This document shows, piece after piece, positions 8,431 through 15,909 of a stretch of 64,000 bases of DNA. Position 1 is the stretch's first letter. Every line of letters starts with the position of its first letter. A program made the translations under genes and the position numbers. The DNA is from Ruminococcus sp. (GTDB lineage: Bacteria; Bacillota; Clostridia; Lachnospirales; Lachnospiraceae). The DNA is taken from positions 62,001 through 126,000 of the forward strand of contig JACERV010000005.1 in assembly GCA_013911065.1 (NCBI GenBank), written 5' to 3'. The notes under the pieces were generated by a model, which saw only the letters and a program-made list of their open reading frames with translations, did no database searches and was not told the origin of the DNA.

Positions 8431-9264
8431 TTAAAATCCGTTCCAGATTTCTTGTCCACGATATATAAAGCACTCCGCATCTTGACACTCTTCTGGCAAC
8501 AGACCAACAATTCTTTTTCGGCTGCGTGAAATATATAACTTACTCTTAATCTTTGTATTTGGCTGCTCACGCTCTAACATCTCATCAAAATTTATCAGTT
8601 CTCGATACTCTTCAGGATATGCATGTTTCAAGTGATTAAAAAAATAATTACGATGAAATGGGCAAAATGTACATGCACTTGCTTTTGTCTCCAGTCCCCA
8701 TATGTCACGAATATAAGCGTAATTGTCTTTTCGTTCCAGATTCATTTCTACCAAAGGAAAACAATTAACGAACATCTTATTAGGATTATTCTTGCAACGT
8801 CGACTCTCCTCGGCTGAAAATCCTATATGCATTTCGTGTGCTTTTATATCTTCGGGTTTGGTTCTCTGCCCTTTCTTATAACCCAACAAACTCCAACGCA
8901 CAAATTTCTGAATTAATTCTATTTTGTAATCCATTGTACAATTACGCATCATTTTCCCTTTCTTCCCGTCTTCCCCGACAGTCCAAAATGGTATTGATAC
9001 AACCCGACTTTTTCCAAAATTGTTTAAATAGTCTCGATAGAGTGGCGATTCTAAAATTTCGAATTTAATTCCTACATTTTCACAAGATGCCTGAATGAAT
9101 TTTGCTTGATCTATTACCCACGGCGGTTCTTTTCCTAAATCGCAAAAGGCAATTAGGTCATAAACTGGTACATGAGGATATTTGTTAGGAGTTATTACGT
9201 TCTCGCATGACATAAGCGCCAATGCGGTGCTCTGCATACCTGCTCCACAACTCAGTATTTTCAA
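8431..9264 (-). CDS. PAPS-reductase-like adenine nucleotide alpha hydrolase
   Basis: A member of the N-type ATP-pyrophosphatase superfamily, in which enzymes activate or reduce sulfur or adenylate a substrate. The nucleotide loop lies at the very N-terminus (ILSCGAGMQSTALAL), which fixes the start at the TTG at 9262-9264. Later come NCTMDYKI, HIGFSAEESRRC and CTFCPFH, a Cys pair plus His that may bind Fe-S or zinc. This layout is typical of phage and plasmid homologues, not of assimilatory sulfate reductases; no sulfate genes are nearby. The methyltransferase lies 3 kb downstream in the same direction, so a role in DNA modification or its protection is possible but unproven. 277 aa. Confidence 0.8.
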   Translation of the reverse strand: MKILSCGAGMQSTALALMSCENVITPNKYPHVPVYDLIAFCDLGKEPPWVIDQAKFIQASCENVGIKFEILESPLYRDYLNNFGKSRVVSIPFWTVGEDGKKGKMMRNCTMDYKIELIQKFVRWSLLGYKKGQRTKPEDIKAHEMHIGFSAEESRRCKNNPNKMFVNCFPLVEMNLERKDNYAYIRDIWGLETKASACTFCPFHRNYFFNHLKHAYPEEYRELINFDEMLEREQPNTKIKSKLYISRSRKRIVGLLPEECQDAECFIYRGQEIWNGF

Positions 9265-9275
9265 ATATCTTTTTG

Positions 9276-9303
9276 AAAGGGATCCCTTTTATGCCGGCCG
9301 GCA
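9276..9303. promoter_or_regulatory. two adjacent palindromes upstream of the ATP-pyrophosphatase gene
   Basis: AAAGGGATCCCTTT (9276-9289) and TGCCGGCCGGCA (9292-9303) are both perfect palindromes, lying 12-39 bp upstream of the TTG start. A CCGGCCGG core preceded by GAAAGGAGC also lies upstream of the methyltransferase (5233-5240). They may be operators or form mRNA hairpins that control the poorly initiated genes. Confidence 0.4.
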
Positions 9304-9365
9304 AATGCTCCTTTCTTTTTTCTAAATTTTAATCATCACTAACTTTAATTTATTAAAATCCTATA

Positions 9366-9626
9366 TCACTTTTTACTTTTTCGACACTCAAGCCAAATCC
9401 CGAACACAGAATACAAAATCAATGCAAGATCAATTACTAAAAACGGCATAAGCAAATCTAATAGTTGAGAAAAACTACAATAAATAATAAATAAAACAAT
9501 TTCTATAATTCCTAATATAATTGTTTGAATCCTTTTATCCCTTAGCATTAACATGCATTGTAAAACCATCATAACTAATGTAAAATATCCCAAAAAATCA
9601 ATTTGCATATCTAATACCCTCATCAT
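9366..9626 (-). CDS. small integral membrane protein, 86 aa
   Basis: Three hydrophobic segments can be seen: about residues 10-28, 34-52 and 56-78. They are followed by a charged tail (LECRKSKK). No ribosome site is obvious before the ATG at 9626, so initiation may be at an internal Met. No family is recognised; small three-helix membrane proteins are common in mobile elements. Confidence 0.5.
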   Translation of the reverse strand: MMRVLDMQIDFLGYFTLVMMVLQCMLMLRDKRIQTIILGIIEIVLFIIYCSFSQLLDLLMPFLVIDLALILYSVFGIWLECRKSKK

Positions 9627-9718
9627 CTACATTTCAAAAATTCATTCCTTGTTTACTAAACAAATTACTTTCCTTATTCTTATCCAATACAAAACCTCTC
9701 ACTTGCTTTGGATGGTCT

Positions 9719-9919
9719 CTATGGTAACACCTCTGGAAAGTCGTATATATTCATCTGGCACCAATCAATCTCATCTTCACCACATCCGATGCTTCCAAGC
9801 AGGGAATCTGTATTAATCCATGATTCCATCCAGCCATGTGCAGTGCATCCATATTGATAACAACCTAAAGCTTCTCTTTTTTTCTTCTTATTCAAACAGC
9901 TACAATTCTTACATTTCAT
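9719..9919 (-). CDS. Cys-rich small protein, 66 aa
   Basis: Starts MKCKNCSCLNKKKKREALGC behind a clear GAAAGGATG site. The N-terminus has CKNCSC and then CYQYGC, a spacing that suggests a small zinc knuckle. A further Cys lies at GCGEDEIDWC. Function unknown. It is directly downstream of the ParM-partner gene. Confidence 0.55.
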   Translation of the reverse strand: MKCKNCSCLNKKKKREALGCYQYGCTAHGWMESWINTDSLLGSIGCGEDEIDWCQMNIYDFPEVLP

Positions 9920-9941
9920 GACAACATCCTTTCAACCTTAA

Positions 9942-10340
9942 TCAGTATCCAAGCAGATCCTCAAGATCTGACAAGGTATCTTCTCTGAATACAGGTTCAG
10001 ATACTGCTTCAGGTTCTTCTGTTTTTTCCACCTCATCATAATGGTCCTCCACGTAGCCTGAAGAAGAGGCAGTGACTGTACCATGTAGCTCCTCCTTGAT
10101 TACTTTTCTTAATACTTTCTCTAAATCGGGTAATTCATATAATGCTTTATTTTCCATTGAACCAGTTAAGCCACTCTTCCCTTTTTGCTGCTTGTAGTAT
10201 AAGAGGGCGGTCACCACATATGCCGATATGGACAATCCACGGGGCCTATGTTGTAAGTATTCATAGGCTTCCTTGTGTTCAGGCTGTCTCAAATTCAATC
10301 GCAGCTGGGTCTGATATGTCTCATCTTCTTTCATATTCAT
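9942..10340 (-). CDS. probable ParM partner (centromere-binding adaptor), 132 aa
   Basis: Encoded 42 bp downstream of the ParM-like gene on the same strand. The N-terminal region (QLRLNLRQPEHKEAYEYL, then LSISAYVVTALL) has the look of a ribbon-helix-helix module. The C-terminal half is acidic and low in complexity (YDEVEKTEEPEAVSEPVF), ending DLEDLLGY. In ParM systems a small DNA-binding protein joins the centromere to the actin filament, usually through a flexible tail. This assignment rests on position and composition. Confidence 0.55.
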   Translation of the reverse strand: MNMKEDETYQTQLRLNLRQPEHKEAYEYLQHRPRGLSISAYVVTALLYYKQQKGKSGLTGSMENKALYELPDLEKVLRKVIKEELHGTVTASSSGYVEDHYDEVEKTEEPEAVSEPVFREDTLSDLEDLLGY

Positions 10341-10382
10341 TACTCCATATTCTCTGAATCAACCTCTATCTTTTAGTTCCAC

Positions 10383-11297
10383 TCAGATTGTCCTGTTTTT
10401 CTGCTGCAACGCTTTTGTCAGGTTCTCATATCCGGTGGCGTTTGCATGAATGTTTTCCTCAAATGTCACTAAGTTGGAATCGTAATCCCCATATCGTTTC
10501 ACCAGAGAGGCTCCACCACCGCAAAAAACCATCCTCATGAACCGTGAATCAATCCCACGGCCTTCCAGCTCAAGTATTATTTTATTTTTTATATAGCCAG
10601 CAATAATACCTTCTACAAAACGGTGGTACTCTTTTGGCAAATCCGAACCTTCTATACCATTAATCATGATTTCCTGAATTAGCCACTCTTCCAGCGCAAA
10701 GCTGTATTTCTCTACAAAAGCTTTCTTAATCTGCTCCATACAGAAAATCGTACCTGAATGGGGCAATGTAAAGCTCTCCATCCGGACCAGTTTATTTCCC
10801 AGATACACAACCACATCTACGGTCCCGCTTCCGATGTCTACCCCAATCTTCTTCCCGTTCCCTGGTATTTGACAAATAATAGGAAGACACTGGGGATAGA
10901 TAAGCGCATCTATCAACTTCACCCTATAATCGGCCCTTTCATAAGAAAATCTGACATCGGGCTTTTGTAACATGTATTTTTTAAACTTCTCCCGCTGTGT
11001 ATCAAAAAACTGATAAGGTAACCCCTGGGCCAAAGTAACCTCTCCACGGTTCCAACCCTTCAGCTTCATTTCCCTTGCAATAGCAGCAAGCGTTCCCAAA
11101 TAATGTTCCTGGGTCACAGTCTTATCTGGCAGATAAGGAATCCGGCTTTCTCCCACAGTATAATATTCACCGTTCACACCCAATACGTTATCCAAGATGG
11201 CTGGCTTGCTGATCAGCTTGTTAACTCCATTCAGACTGATTGTATTTGATGTCTTTATGTATCCATATCCATTGTCAATTCCAATAATCATCTTCAT
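10383..11297 (-). CDS. ParM/StbA-like actin-family segregation ATPase
   Basis: Actin-fold ATPase whose plasmid relatives form filaments that push DNA copies apart. The family motifs are in order: phosphate-1 loop IGIDNGYGYIK at the N-terminus, phosphate-2 loop IGVDIGSGTVDVVVY near residue 160, and adenosine motif VFCGGGASLV near 265. The length of 304 aa is normal. It overlaps the upstream gene by 4 bp and is followed by a small acidic protein that may be its DNA adaptor. In an integrated element it suggests a replicating circular form that must be kept during cell division. Confidence 0.85.
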   Translation of the reverse strand: MKMIIGIDNGYGYIKTSNTISLNGVNKLISKPAILDNVLGVNGEYYTVGESRIPYLPDKTVTQEHYLGTLAAIAREMKLKGWNRGEVTLAQGLPYQFFDTQREKFKKYMLQKPDVRFSYERADYRVKLIDALIYPQCLPIICQIPGNGKKIGVDIGSGTVDVVVYLGNKLVRMESFTLPHSGTIFCMEQIKKAFVEKYSFALEEWLIQEIMINGIEGSDLPKEYHRFVEGIIAGYIKNKIILELEGRGIDSRFMRMVFCGGGASLVKRYGDYDSNLVTFEENIHANATGYENLTKALQQKNRTI

Positions 11298-11929
11298 TCT
11301 CCCTTCATTCCCAGTTCAGACAGCTGCATCTGTCCCGGTACATTCCTATTTTTCTTCTCAGTTTCTTTTTCTGTTTTTTTAGTTGAGGTTACCTTTTTGT
11401 AGATTGTATTGTCTGTAAAATCCGAATTACGGCTTGTCCCTTCACCGTTTGACAGTTCGTACATGATTGCATGAATGGCAATCTCCGTCCAATCTGTAAT
11501 TTGTCTGTTTGAAAGGTTCAGTTCCTCTGAGATTACCTGCCACTTCTGACTTTCCACGTAGCGCAGCCTCAGGATCTGAAACAGCCGGAAATCCAGTCCA
11601 CTGTATATGCGCCAGATTGATTCCATCTGCAGAAGTTCTTCCATCTTTTCCTCAAGTCGCTTCTTATAAATGTCCTTTTCTTCCTGTTGCTGCATCCTGA
11701 ACTTCTCTAGGATCTGATAGGTGTCCGTCGTTTTATTCGTCCTTGAGATTTTAACGGAATCAAAGCTTTTTCCTTTGAGCGATATGGCCTGCAGCATGTC
11801 ATATTCATATTCAGCACTCTCAATATGACTGATTTCATCCAGAAACTGCTGCATTTGCTGCCGGATAGCGACTTCCTTTTCTTGTTTATGCTGAAGCACA
11901 TCTATAATGTGATTTTCCGTTATTCTCAT
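11294..11929 (-). CDS. sigma-like/ArpU-type helical regulator, tentative
   Basis: 211 aa from the ATG at 11927-11929 (MRITENHIIDVLQHKQEK), behind AAAAGG; an in-frame TTG at 11953 overlaps the ssb stop. Residues 10-110 are strongly helical and probably coiled-coil. After that come LRLRYVESQKWQVISEELN and LSNRQITDWTEIAIHAI, which resemble a region-4-type helix-turn-helix as found in phage late regulators. The tail is basic and disordered (KKVTSTKKTEKETEKKN). The regulatory role is inferred. Confidence 0.5.
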   Translation of the reverse strand: MRITENHIIDVLQHKQEKEVAIRQQMQQFLDEISHIESAEYEYDMLQAISLKGKSFDSVKISRTNKTTDTYQILEKFRMQQQEEKDIYKKRLEEKMEELLQMESIWRIYSGLDFRLFQILRLRYVESQKWQVISEELNLSNRQITDWTEIAIHAIMYELSNGEGTSRNSDFTDNTIYKKVTSTKKTEKETEKKNRNVPGQMQLSELGMKGE

Positions 11930-11945
11930 ATCATCCATCCTTTTA

Positions 11946-12377
11946 TTATTCAAATGGCAGTTCGTCTAAACAGTCTCCTTGGAAGTCATCCAGCTCTGGC
12001 TCCATTGGATAGGTAATACCAGTAATGTCTGGTTTTCCTTTGTCTGCAAAGAAGGCCTCATTTACCAGGAGTGTAATACTTGGGACTCTTACTTTAACCA
12101 AAGATTTATCCATTGCTTCTACTGTTCTTTCGTATGAATTTACATTCAGTTTGCCGACAAACATGTACCTGAATCCACTATGTAAAATCTTCTCATAATA
12201 CTCAATTTTTTTCTCTGATCCGAATATGGTACAGCGGATAAATTGTGTAAAACCATCCTGCCTACCATCACTATCCGCAACATGAAATGTTAGGCAGTAA
12301 CGGGATTCGCCATCCTTATTAAAACTCTTTTTCTCCGGAATCTTTGTGATTCTTCCTAATACCCATAATCCATTCAT
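11946..12377 (-). CDS. ssb: single-stranded DNA-binding protein
   Basis: An OB-fold protein that coats single-stranded DNA. It opens with MNGLWVLGRITKIPEK and has a central VADSDGRQDGFTQFIRC, the usual SSB beta-strand pattern. The acidic C-terminus (DDFQGDCLDELPFE) resembles the DDIPF tip that recruits replication partners. At 143 aa it fits a mobile-element SSB. It lies upstream of the regulator and parM-like genes, whose ribosome sites follow almost directly. It supports replication or transfer of the element as single-stranded DNA. Confidence 0.75.
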   Translation of the reverse strand: MNGLWVLGRITKIPEKKSFNKDGESRYCLTFHVADSDGRQDGFTQFIRCTIFGSEKKIEYYEKILHSGFRYMFVGKLNVNSYERTVEAMDKSLVKVRVPSITLLVNEAFFADKGKPDITGITYPMEPELDDFQGDCLDELPFE

Positions 12378-12625
12378 ATATTTGCCTCATCCTTTCTTTT
12401 ATGCCGAAATTTGGCACATGTTATCCATCTTTTTACTATTGTAATATTTTAATTTTCATGCTATATTAAAAAAACAAAGGGAAACATCTAAAAGAAGTTG
12501 TCCTTAACAAAATGTTGTAGAATAACCGCCTCATGCTCGCCAAAGTACAGGGTGGTTTTTCTATGTCTGATGTACATATCCGGTTTTCCATATGCTGTTT
12601 TCTCCCGTCTATAAGCACTTTCTTT
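12378..12625 (-). other. gap holding an in-frame continuation of the upstream gene
   Basis: No independent gene is clear. The frame of the 12626-13324 gene continues past its TAA for 45 sense codons to a TAG at 12488-12490. It includes MYIRHRKTTLYFG and ILQHFVKDNFF, which look like real protein sequence. It may be a separate 29-aa frame from the ATG at about 12575-12577, or the severed C-terminus of the upstream gene. A dyad TGCCGAAATTTGGCA lies at about 12403-12417, upstream of ssb. Confidence 0.4.
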
Positions 12626-13324
12626 TTACAGGCTTATGCTTCTTTGCTTTTCTGTCGATTTGGATTTACCTTTAACCGGCTGTATTGGTTCTAACTCTTT
12701 TTCAGATAGTTTTTGCCATTCAAGGACTTTTGCTATCTCTGTTTCCAGAGTTTTTCCTTCCGGGTTGTCCGTCCAACTCAAAAATTCTTCCCAAATCTCA
12801 TCCAGTTCCTCTTTATGGTACTCCATATCTTCCTGTTCACTGGCAATATATTCTCTTTCTGCCGCTTCCCATTCTGCCAGACTTGCATAACAAGGCTTTC
12901 CATCACTGGACACAATGTTCTTCCACGAATACGTACCAGTTCGCCCATGAAAGATTCCGCCCGCCTTAATATCCTTCTCGCTTTTAGCGATGCTCTTTTC
13001 ACAGCCATTAATATTTTCCCACTTAAGAAGTGCTTCTTCCAATAAACCCTCCCCAATCAGGAAACTCTGGAATGTCTTCTCTGGGAACATGCCAAACCAG
13101 CATCTGTCAAACCAATCCTGTGCTAAATCCCTCTCATCAGAGCCATTACTATATGTGCCGCCTACCAGGTCACCAATAAAGTTTTCTAAAAGTTTCCCTA
13201 CCGTGAACCCCACTGCTCCTGCTTTCTCTTTGATACGTTCGACATCTGCATCAGAAAGATCCAACGTGAGCTTCCTTGGTTCAATCGTTTTGATTTCTGT
13301 TTCCTGTGATTCCCATGTCGTCAT
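12626..13324 (-). CDS. hypothetical protein with RHH-like N-terminus, 232 aa
   Basis: Residues 18-55 (KLTLDLSDADVERIKEKAG, then FTVGKLLENFIGDLV) look like a ribbon-helix-helix module of the kind that binds DNA or forms dimers. The middle is rich in Trp and acidic residues (RDLAQDWFDRCWFGMFP). The last part is helical and charged. The function is unknown; it could be an adaptor or a regulator. A GTACCGG palindrome lies 22-38 bp upstream of its ATG, where an operator would be expected. The frame remains open past the stop, so the C-terminus may be truncated. Confidence 0.6.
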   Translation of the reverse strand: MTTWESQETEIKTIEPRKLTLDLSDADVERIKEKAGAVGFTVGKLLENFIGDLVGGTYSNGSDERDLAQDWFDRCWFGMFPEKTFQSFLIGEGLLEEALLKWENINGCEKSIAKSEKDIKAGGIFHGRTGTYSWKNIVSSDGKPCYASLAEWEAAEREYIASEQEDMEYHKEELDEIWEEFLSWTDNPEGKTLETEIAKVLEWQKLSEKELEPIQPVKGKSKSTEKQRSISL

Positions 13325-13345
13325 ATGATTTCCTCAATCCTTTCC

Positions 13346-13362
13346 GTACCGGACACCGGTAC
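13346..13362. promoter_or_regulatory. perfect palindrome GTACCGG-N3-CCGGTAC, second copy
   Basis: GTACCGGACACCGGTAC has arms identical to the palindrome at 255-271 with a different centre. It lies 22 bp upstream of the 232-aa gene. Conserved arms with variable centre and the same position relative to two genes 13 kb apart point to a binding site for one regulator. Confidence 0.5.
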
Positions 13363-13421
13363 AATTTATTAAAAGCGCTGTCCTTTGAATCAATAGGATA
13401 GATTCTAAGCCTATCAGGAAT

Positions 13422-13453
13422 ACCGCTTGTCCAGTATCTACCGCCCAAGCGGT
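13422..13453. repeat. inverted repeat ACCGCTTG / CAAGCGGT
   Basis: Eight-base arms are separated by 16 bases and followed on the plus strand by TTTTATCCTTTT, so a weak plus-strand terminator is possible. It lies between two minus-strand genes. The role is not established. Confidence 0.35.
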
Positions 13454-13454
13454 T

Positions 13455-13652
13455 TTATCCTTTTGTATTTTTAATCTCTCCATCCTGCGTAATCATAGAA
13501 AGCTGCTCAATTGCGGTGCGAGCTATCCGCTGCAAAATTAATTCAACGTCTTCGCGCGTTTTGTCACGACAATAATCATCGCACATTTTTATACGTGTAT
13601 TCCCAATAGTAAACTCCCTGACAATATTGCCAGTCTTTGCTCCAGCAACCAT
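13455..13652 (-). CDS. small conserved-looking hypothetical protein, 65 aa
   Basis: The ATG at 13650-13652 (MVAGAKTGNIVREFTIGN) is chosen because GGAGG lies 7 bases upstream; the longer frame to 13739 has no such site. A beta-hairpin-like start is followed by CDDYCRDKTREDVELILQR, with two Cys near an arginine-rich helix. It resembles small proteins next to regulators in integrative elements. The function is unknown. Confidence 0.5.
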   Translation of the reverse strand: MVAGAKTGNIVREFTIGNTRIKMCDDYCRDKTREDVELILQRIARTAIEQLSMITQDGEIKNTKG

Positions 13653-13836
13653 AAAAGCACCTCCTCGATAATGTATATGTACTGCTGATTGTCCTTGTTT
13701 CCAGTTATTTGTACTGCCAATCTCTAATAAACGACGCAAGCTATGATTTTCTCGAAACGCCTACCCCAACCTCCTATCATATGGGCTGAAACTCCTTCCC
13801 CCTCAACACGGCAGATAATACTTTATAATAATCTGC

Positions 13837-14067
13837 TCACATTATGTTAAACTTTTTATGTTTACTATATGTGTTAGAAAATGATATACATTCAACCGGA
13901 ATATTGAATATATTGGCAATTAAAATAGCTCTCTTTAATGAAGGAGTACGCATCCCCGATTCATACATACCTATTGCCGCAGCACTTATATTAAGCTTTT
14001 CTGCTAGTTGCTTTTGTGACATATTATTTTCATTTCTCAAATCTGCTAATGTTTTTTTTATTGGCAT
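13837..14067 (-). CDS. XRE-family (Cro/CI-type) transcriptional regulator, 76 aa
   Basis: A single helix-turn-helix domain: LADLRNENNMSQKQLAEKLN, then ISAAAIGMYESGMRTPSLK. Nothing beyond DNA binding and dimerisation is present. AGGAGGTGATTTC precedes the ATG. Its promoter is TTGACA-N17-TATAAT on the minus strand in the shared divergent region. It faces a second XRE gene, as the lysogeny switch of temperate elements does, and probably plays the Cro-like part. Confidence 0.8.
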   Translation of the reverse strand: MPIKKTLADLRNENNMSQKQLAEKLNISAAAIGMYESGMRTPSLKRAILIANIFNIPVECISFSNTYSKHKKFNIM

Positions 14068-14091
14068 GAAATCACCTCCTCCTTTTTTGCT

Positions 14092-14196
14092 AACATTTTG
14101 TTATCATTTTTAAATTATACTCACATTTCGTTATGTTGTCAATATTATTATAACGTTTCGTTATCATTTCTAGTTTTGCTCACATTTCATGTTAAA
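14092..14196. promoter_or_regulatory. four-copy operator array and minus-strand promoter between two XRE genes
   Basis: Four related sites, consensus near MACRTTTYGTTAT, start at 14092, 14122, 14152 and 14181, so they are spaced 30, 30 and 29 bp on one face of the helix. A consensus promoter for the leftward gene, TTGACA (14137-14142) and TATAAT (14114-14119) with 17-bp spacing, encloses the second site. Repressor binding there would block it. No equally good rightward promoter was found. Confidence 0.65.
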
Positions 14197-14218
14197 ATGC
14201 TGTAAGGAGGTGCTCATT

Positions 14219-14626
14219 ATGGACTTAGGAAATATTCTCGCACATCTACGGAAAGAGAAAGGGCTAAATCAAAGAGAATTTGCATCTATTCTTGGCGTTA
14301 GCAATGGAGCTGTTGCCATGTGGGAAACTAATAAACGGCTACCGGACGTACATATGTTGAAAAAAATAGCTATATATTACAATGTTTCTACAGATTACTT
14401 GCTAGATTATGAATCCTCCAATATGACATTGTCTAAACAGTTAACATGGAAAGATGTTCTCAGAACTTTTCCAGATGCGTGTAACTTAAACGAGGAAGAA
14501 AAGGACATTATACAGTACTATAAAATACTAACTAAAACAGATAAGCGCTGGATTATGGGCCAAATTATTGACCTCATCAAGAAACGAGAAAATGATGGAA
14601 ATTTATCTATTCCCAAGGCGCAGTAA
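14219..14626 (+). CDS. XRE-family repressor-like regulator, 135 aa
   Basis: Starts at the ATG behind TAAGGAGGTGCTCATT. The N-terminal helix-turn-helix spans ILAHLRKEKGLNQREFA and ILGVSNGAVAMWETNKRLP. A helical C-terminal region (NLNEEEKDIIQYYKILTK) probably dimerises. There is no peptidase-like LexA/CI cleavage domain, so induction by self-cleavage is unlikely. It is divergent from the 76-aa regulator across the operator array and is the likely maintenance repressor. Confidence 0.8.
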   Translation: MDLGNILAHLRKEKGLNQREFASILGVSNGAVAMWETNKRLPDVHMLKKIAIYYNVSTDYLLDYESSNMTLSKQLTWKDVLRTFPDACNLNEEEKDIIQYYKILTKTDKRWIMGQIIDLIKKRENDGNLSIPKAQ

Positions 14627-14694
14627 TTATTAATTTTAAATCTTACCAAAGAGGAAAAACAGATTAAACACTGTTTGTTCTAACTAACAACAGA

Positions 14695-14795
14695 ATATGA
14701 CAAAGTCAAACCGATTTTGCCGGCTCCCTTGGTATGTCAATGGAGCTGTTGCTATCTGGGATAAAAAATACAACAACAAATATGATTTAAACTTT
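14695..14795 (+). pseudogene. decayed XRE regulator fragment
   Basis: The plus strand reads FAGSLG and then, one base out of frame, NGAVAIWDKKY. This matches the helix-turn-helix FASILGVSNGAVAMWE of the intact gene 400 bp upstream. A one-base deletion and stops around it show a broken relic of a related repressor. The rest of 14627-14882 shows no gene. Confidence 0.6.
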
Positions 14796-14882
14796 TATAC
14801 GGTAAAAAACTATTGATTCACAATTCTCAGTACATTAGGAACCTTTTGATGCCTTAACTTACAAGGAATGGAGGAATTAACA

Positions 14883-15608
14883 GTGAAATGGAAAGAAGGA
14901 AGAAAATATATCCTGCTTCAGAGCCAAAGCAGTGCGTTTTATAGTTTTAATGCATACCAGCAGGTTTTCCGGATCCAGGCCATTCGGGATTTTGGAGATG
15001 TAAAAAAGGGGGATTTGGGGGGCTTTGTCCAAAGTGACCGTAATTTGGCCCATGATGGAACCTGTTGGCTGTACGGGGATTCCCTCTGTATCGGAAATGC
15101 TGTAGTGTATGAGGATGCAAAACTCTATGATACATCCAAGGCTATTGATTATGCAAGAATCCATGAAAATGCAGTGATGTTGAATGAGAGCAAAGTTGCT
15201 CAGTATGGGGATGTATTTGGTAGTGCAAGGTTAGAGGATGAGGTGATTGTAGGAGGAAGCGCTAAAATTTTTGGCCAGGCTATTCTGGACAGAGAAGCTA
15301 CAGTTGCTAAAAATGCACAGGTATTTGAGTCGGCTTATGTAAGCGACAGAGCGACCGTATGTGGCAAGGTCTATGGGAATGCTGAGGTATTGGGGAATGC
15401 ACTTATCTATGAAAACACCAGGCTTTGCGGTGTGACTACTGTAAAAGGGGATGCAGTGGTTCTACCGGGAAGCTTTCTATATGGAACGGAAAGTAATCCG
15501 GAGTTGTTAGATGGAAATAAAAAAGGAATGTTTGTACAAGGAGAAGGGCTAATGCTTCAGACACAGACAAGATCCCCAAAAAAGAAACTATTTCGCAGGA
15601 ATTCTTGA
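14883..15608 (+). CDS. left-handed beta-helix (hexapeptide-like) repeat protein, 241 aa
   Basis: Start placed at GTG 14883 behind GGAGG; an ATG five codons earlier has only AAGGA touching it. After about 30 residues it runs GDVKKGDLGGFVQSDRNL, then repeated short strands with A/V/G at fixed steps (WLYGDSLCIGNAVVYEDA, NAQVFESAYVSDRAT, KVYGNAEVLGNALIYE). This is the pattern of YdcK-type beta-helices found in phages and integrative elements. The tail is basic (RSPKKKLFRRNS). The function is not known. It lies next to the recombinase at the element's right end. Confidence 0.7.
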   Translation: MKWKEGRKYILLQSQSSAFYSFNAYQQVFRIQAIRDFGDVKKGDLGGFVQSDRNLAHDGTCWLYGDSLCIGNAVVYEDAKLYDTSKAIDYARIHENAVMLNESKVAQYGDVFGSARLEDEVIVGGSAKIFGQAILDREATVAKNAQVFESAYVSDRATVCGKVYGNAEVLGNALIYENTRLCGVTTVKGDAVVLPGSFLYGTESNPELLDGNKKGMFVQGEGLMLQTQTRSPKKKLFRRNS

Positions 15609-15768
15609 AAGTGTAGCGTAAAGCAGCGTTTTACTTGTAAACAGTAGAAAAGCTAACATTTTATTGACATTCGCTATATTGAATAAAGTCAGATGGTTTA
15701 ACATGCGGCTCCAGCCCATTGTTAGGGGATGTGGGTATGTCATCCGACTTATTTCATTCAAGTAGCTA

Positions 15769-15802
15769 AGCGAGTATACGGTTACTCGCTTTTGTTTTAT
15801 TT
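15769..15802 (+). terminator. Rho-independent terminator upstream of the recombinase
   Basis: AGCGAGTA and TACTCGCT form an 8-bp stem with a 6-base loop, followed by TTTGTTTTATTTT. It ends transcription from the beta-helix gene and insulates the recombinase, whose start is 108 bp further on. Confidence 0.8.
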
Positions 15803-15909
15803 TAATGTATGTATAACACTCCCATACATATTCAAAACGAAAGACTAAACTTGTTGGATATAAAGCAACGGTGTGAAAAGACAAGACAACAATGGAGGAG
15901 GTGTTCCTT

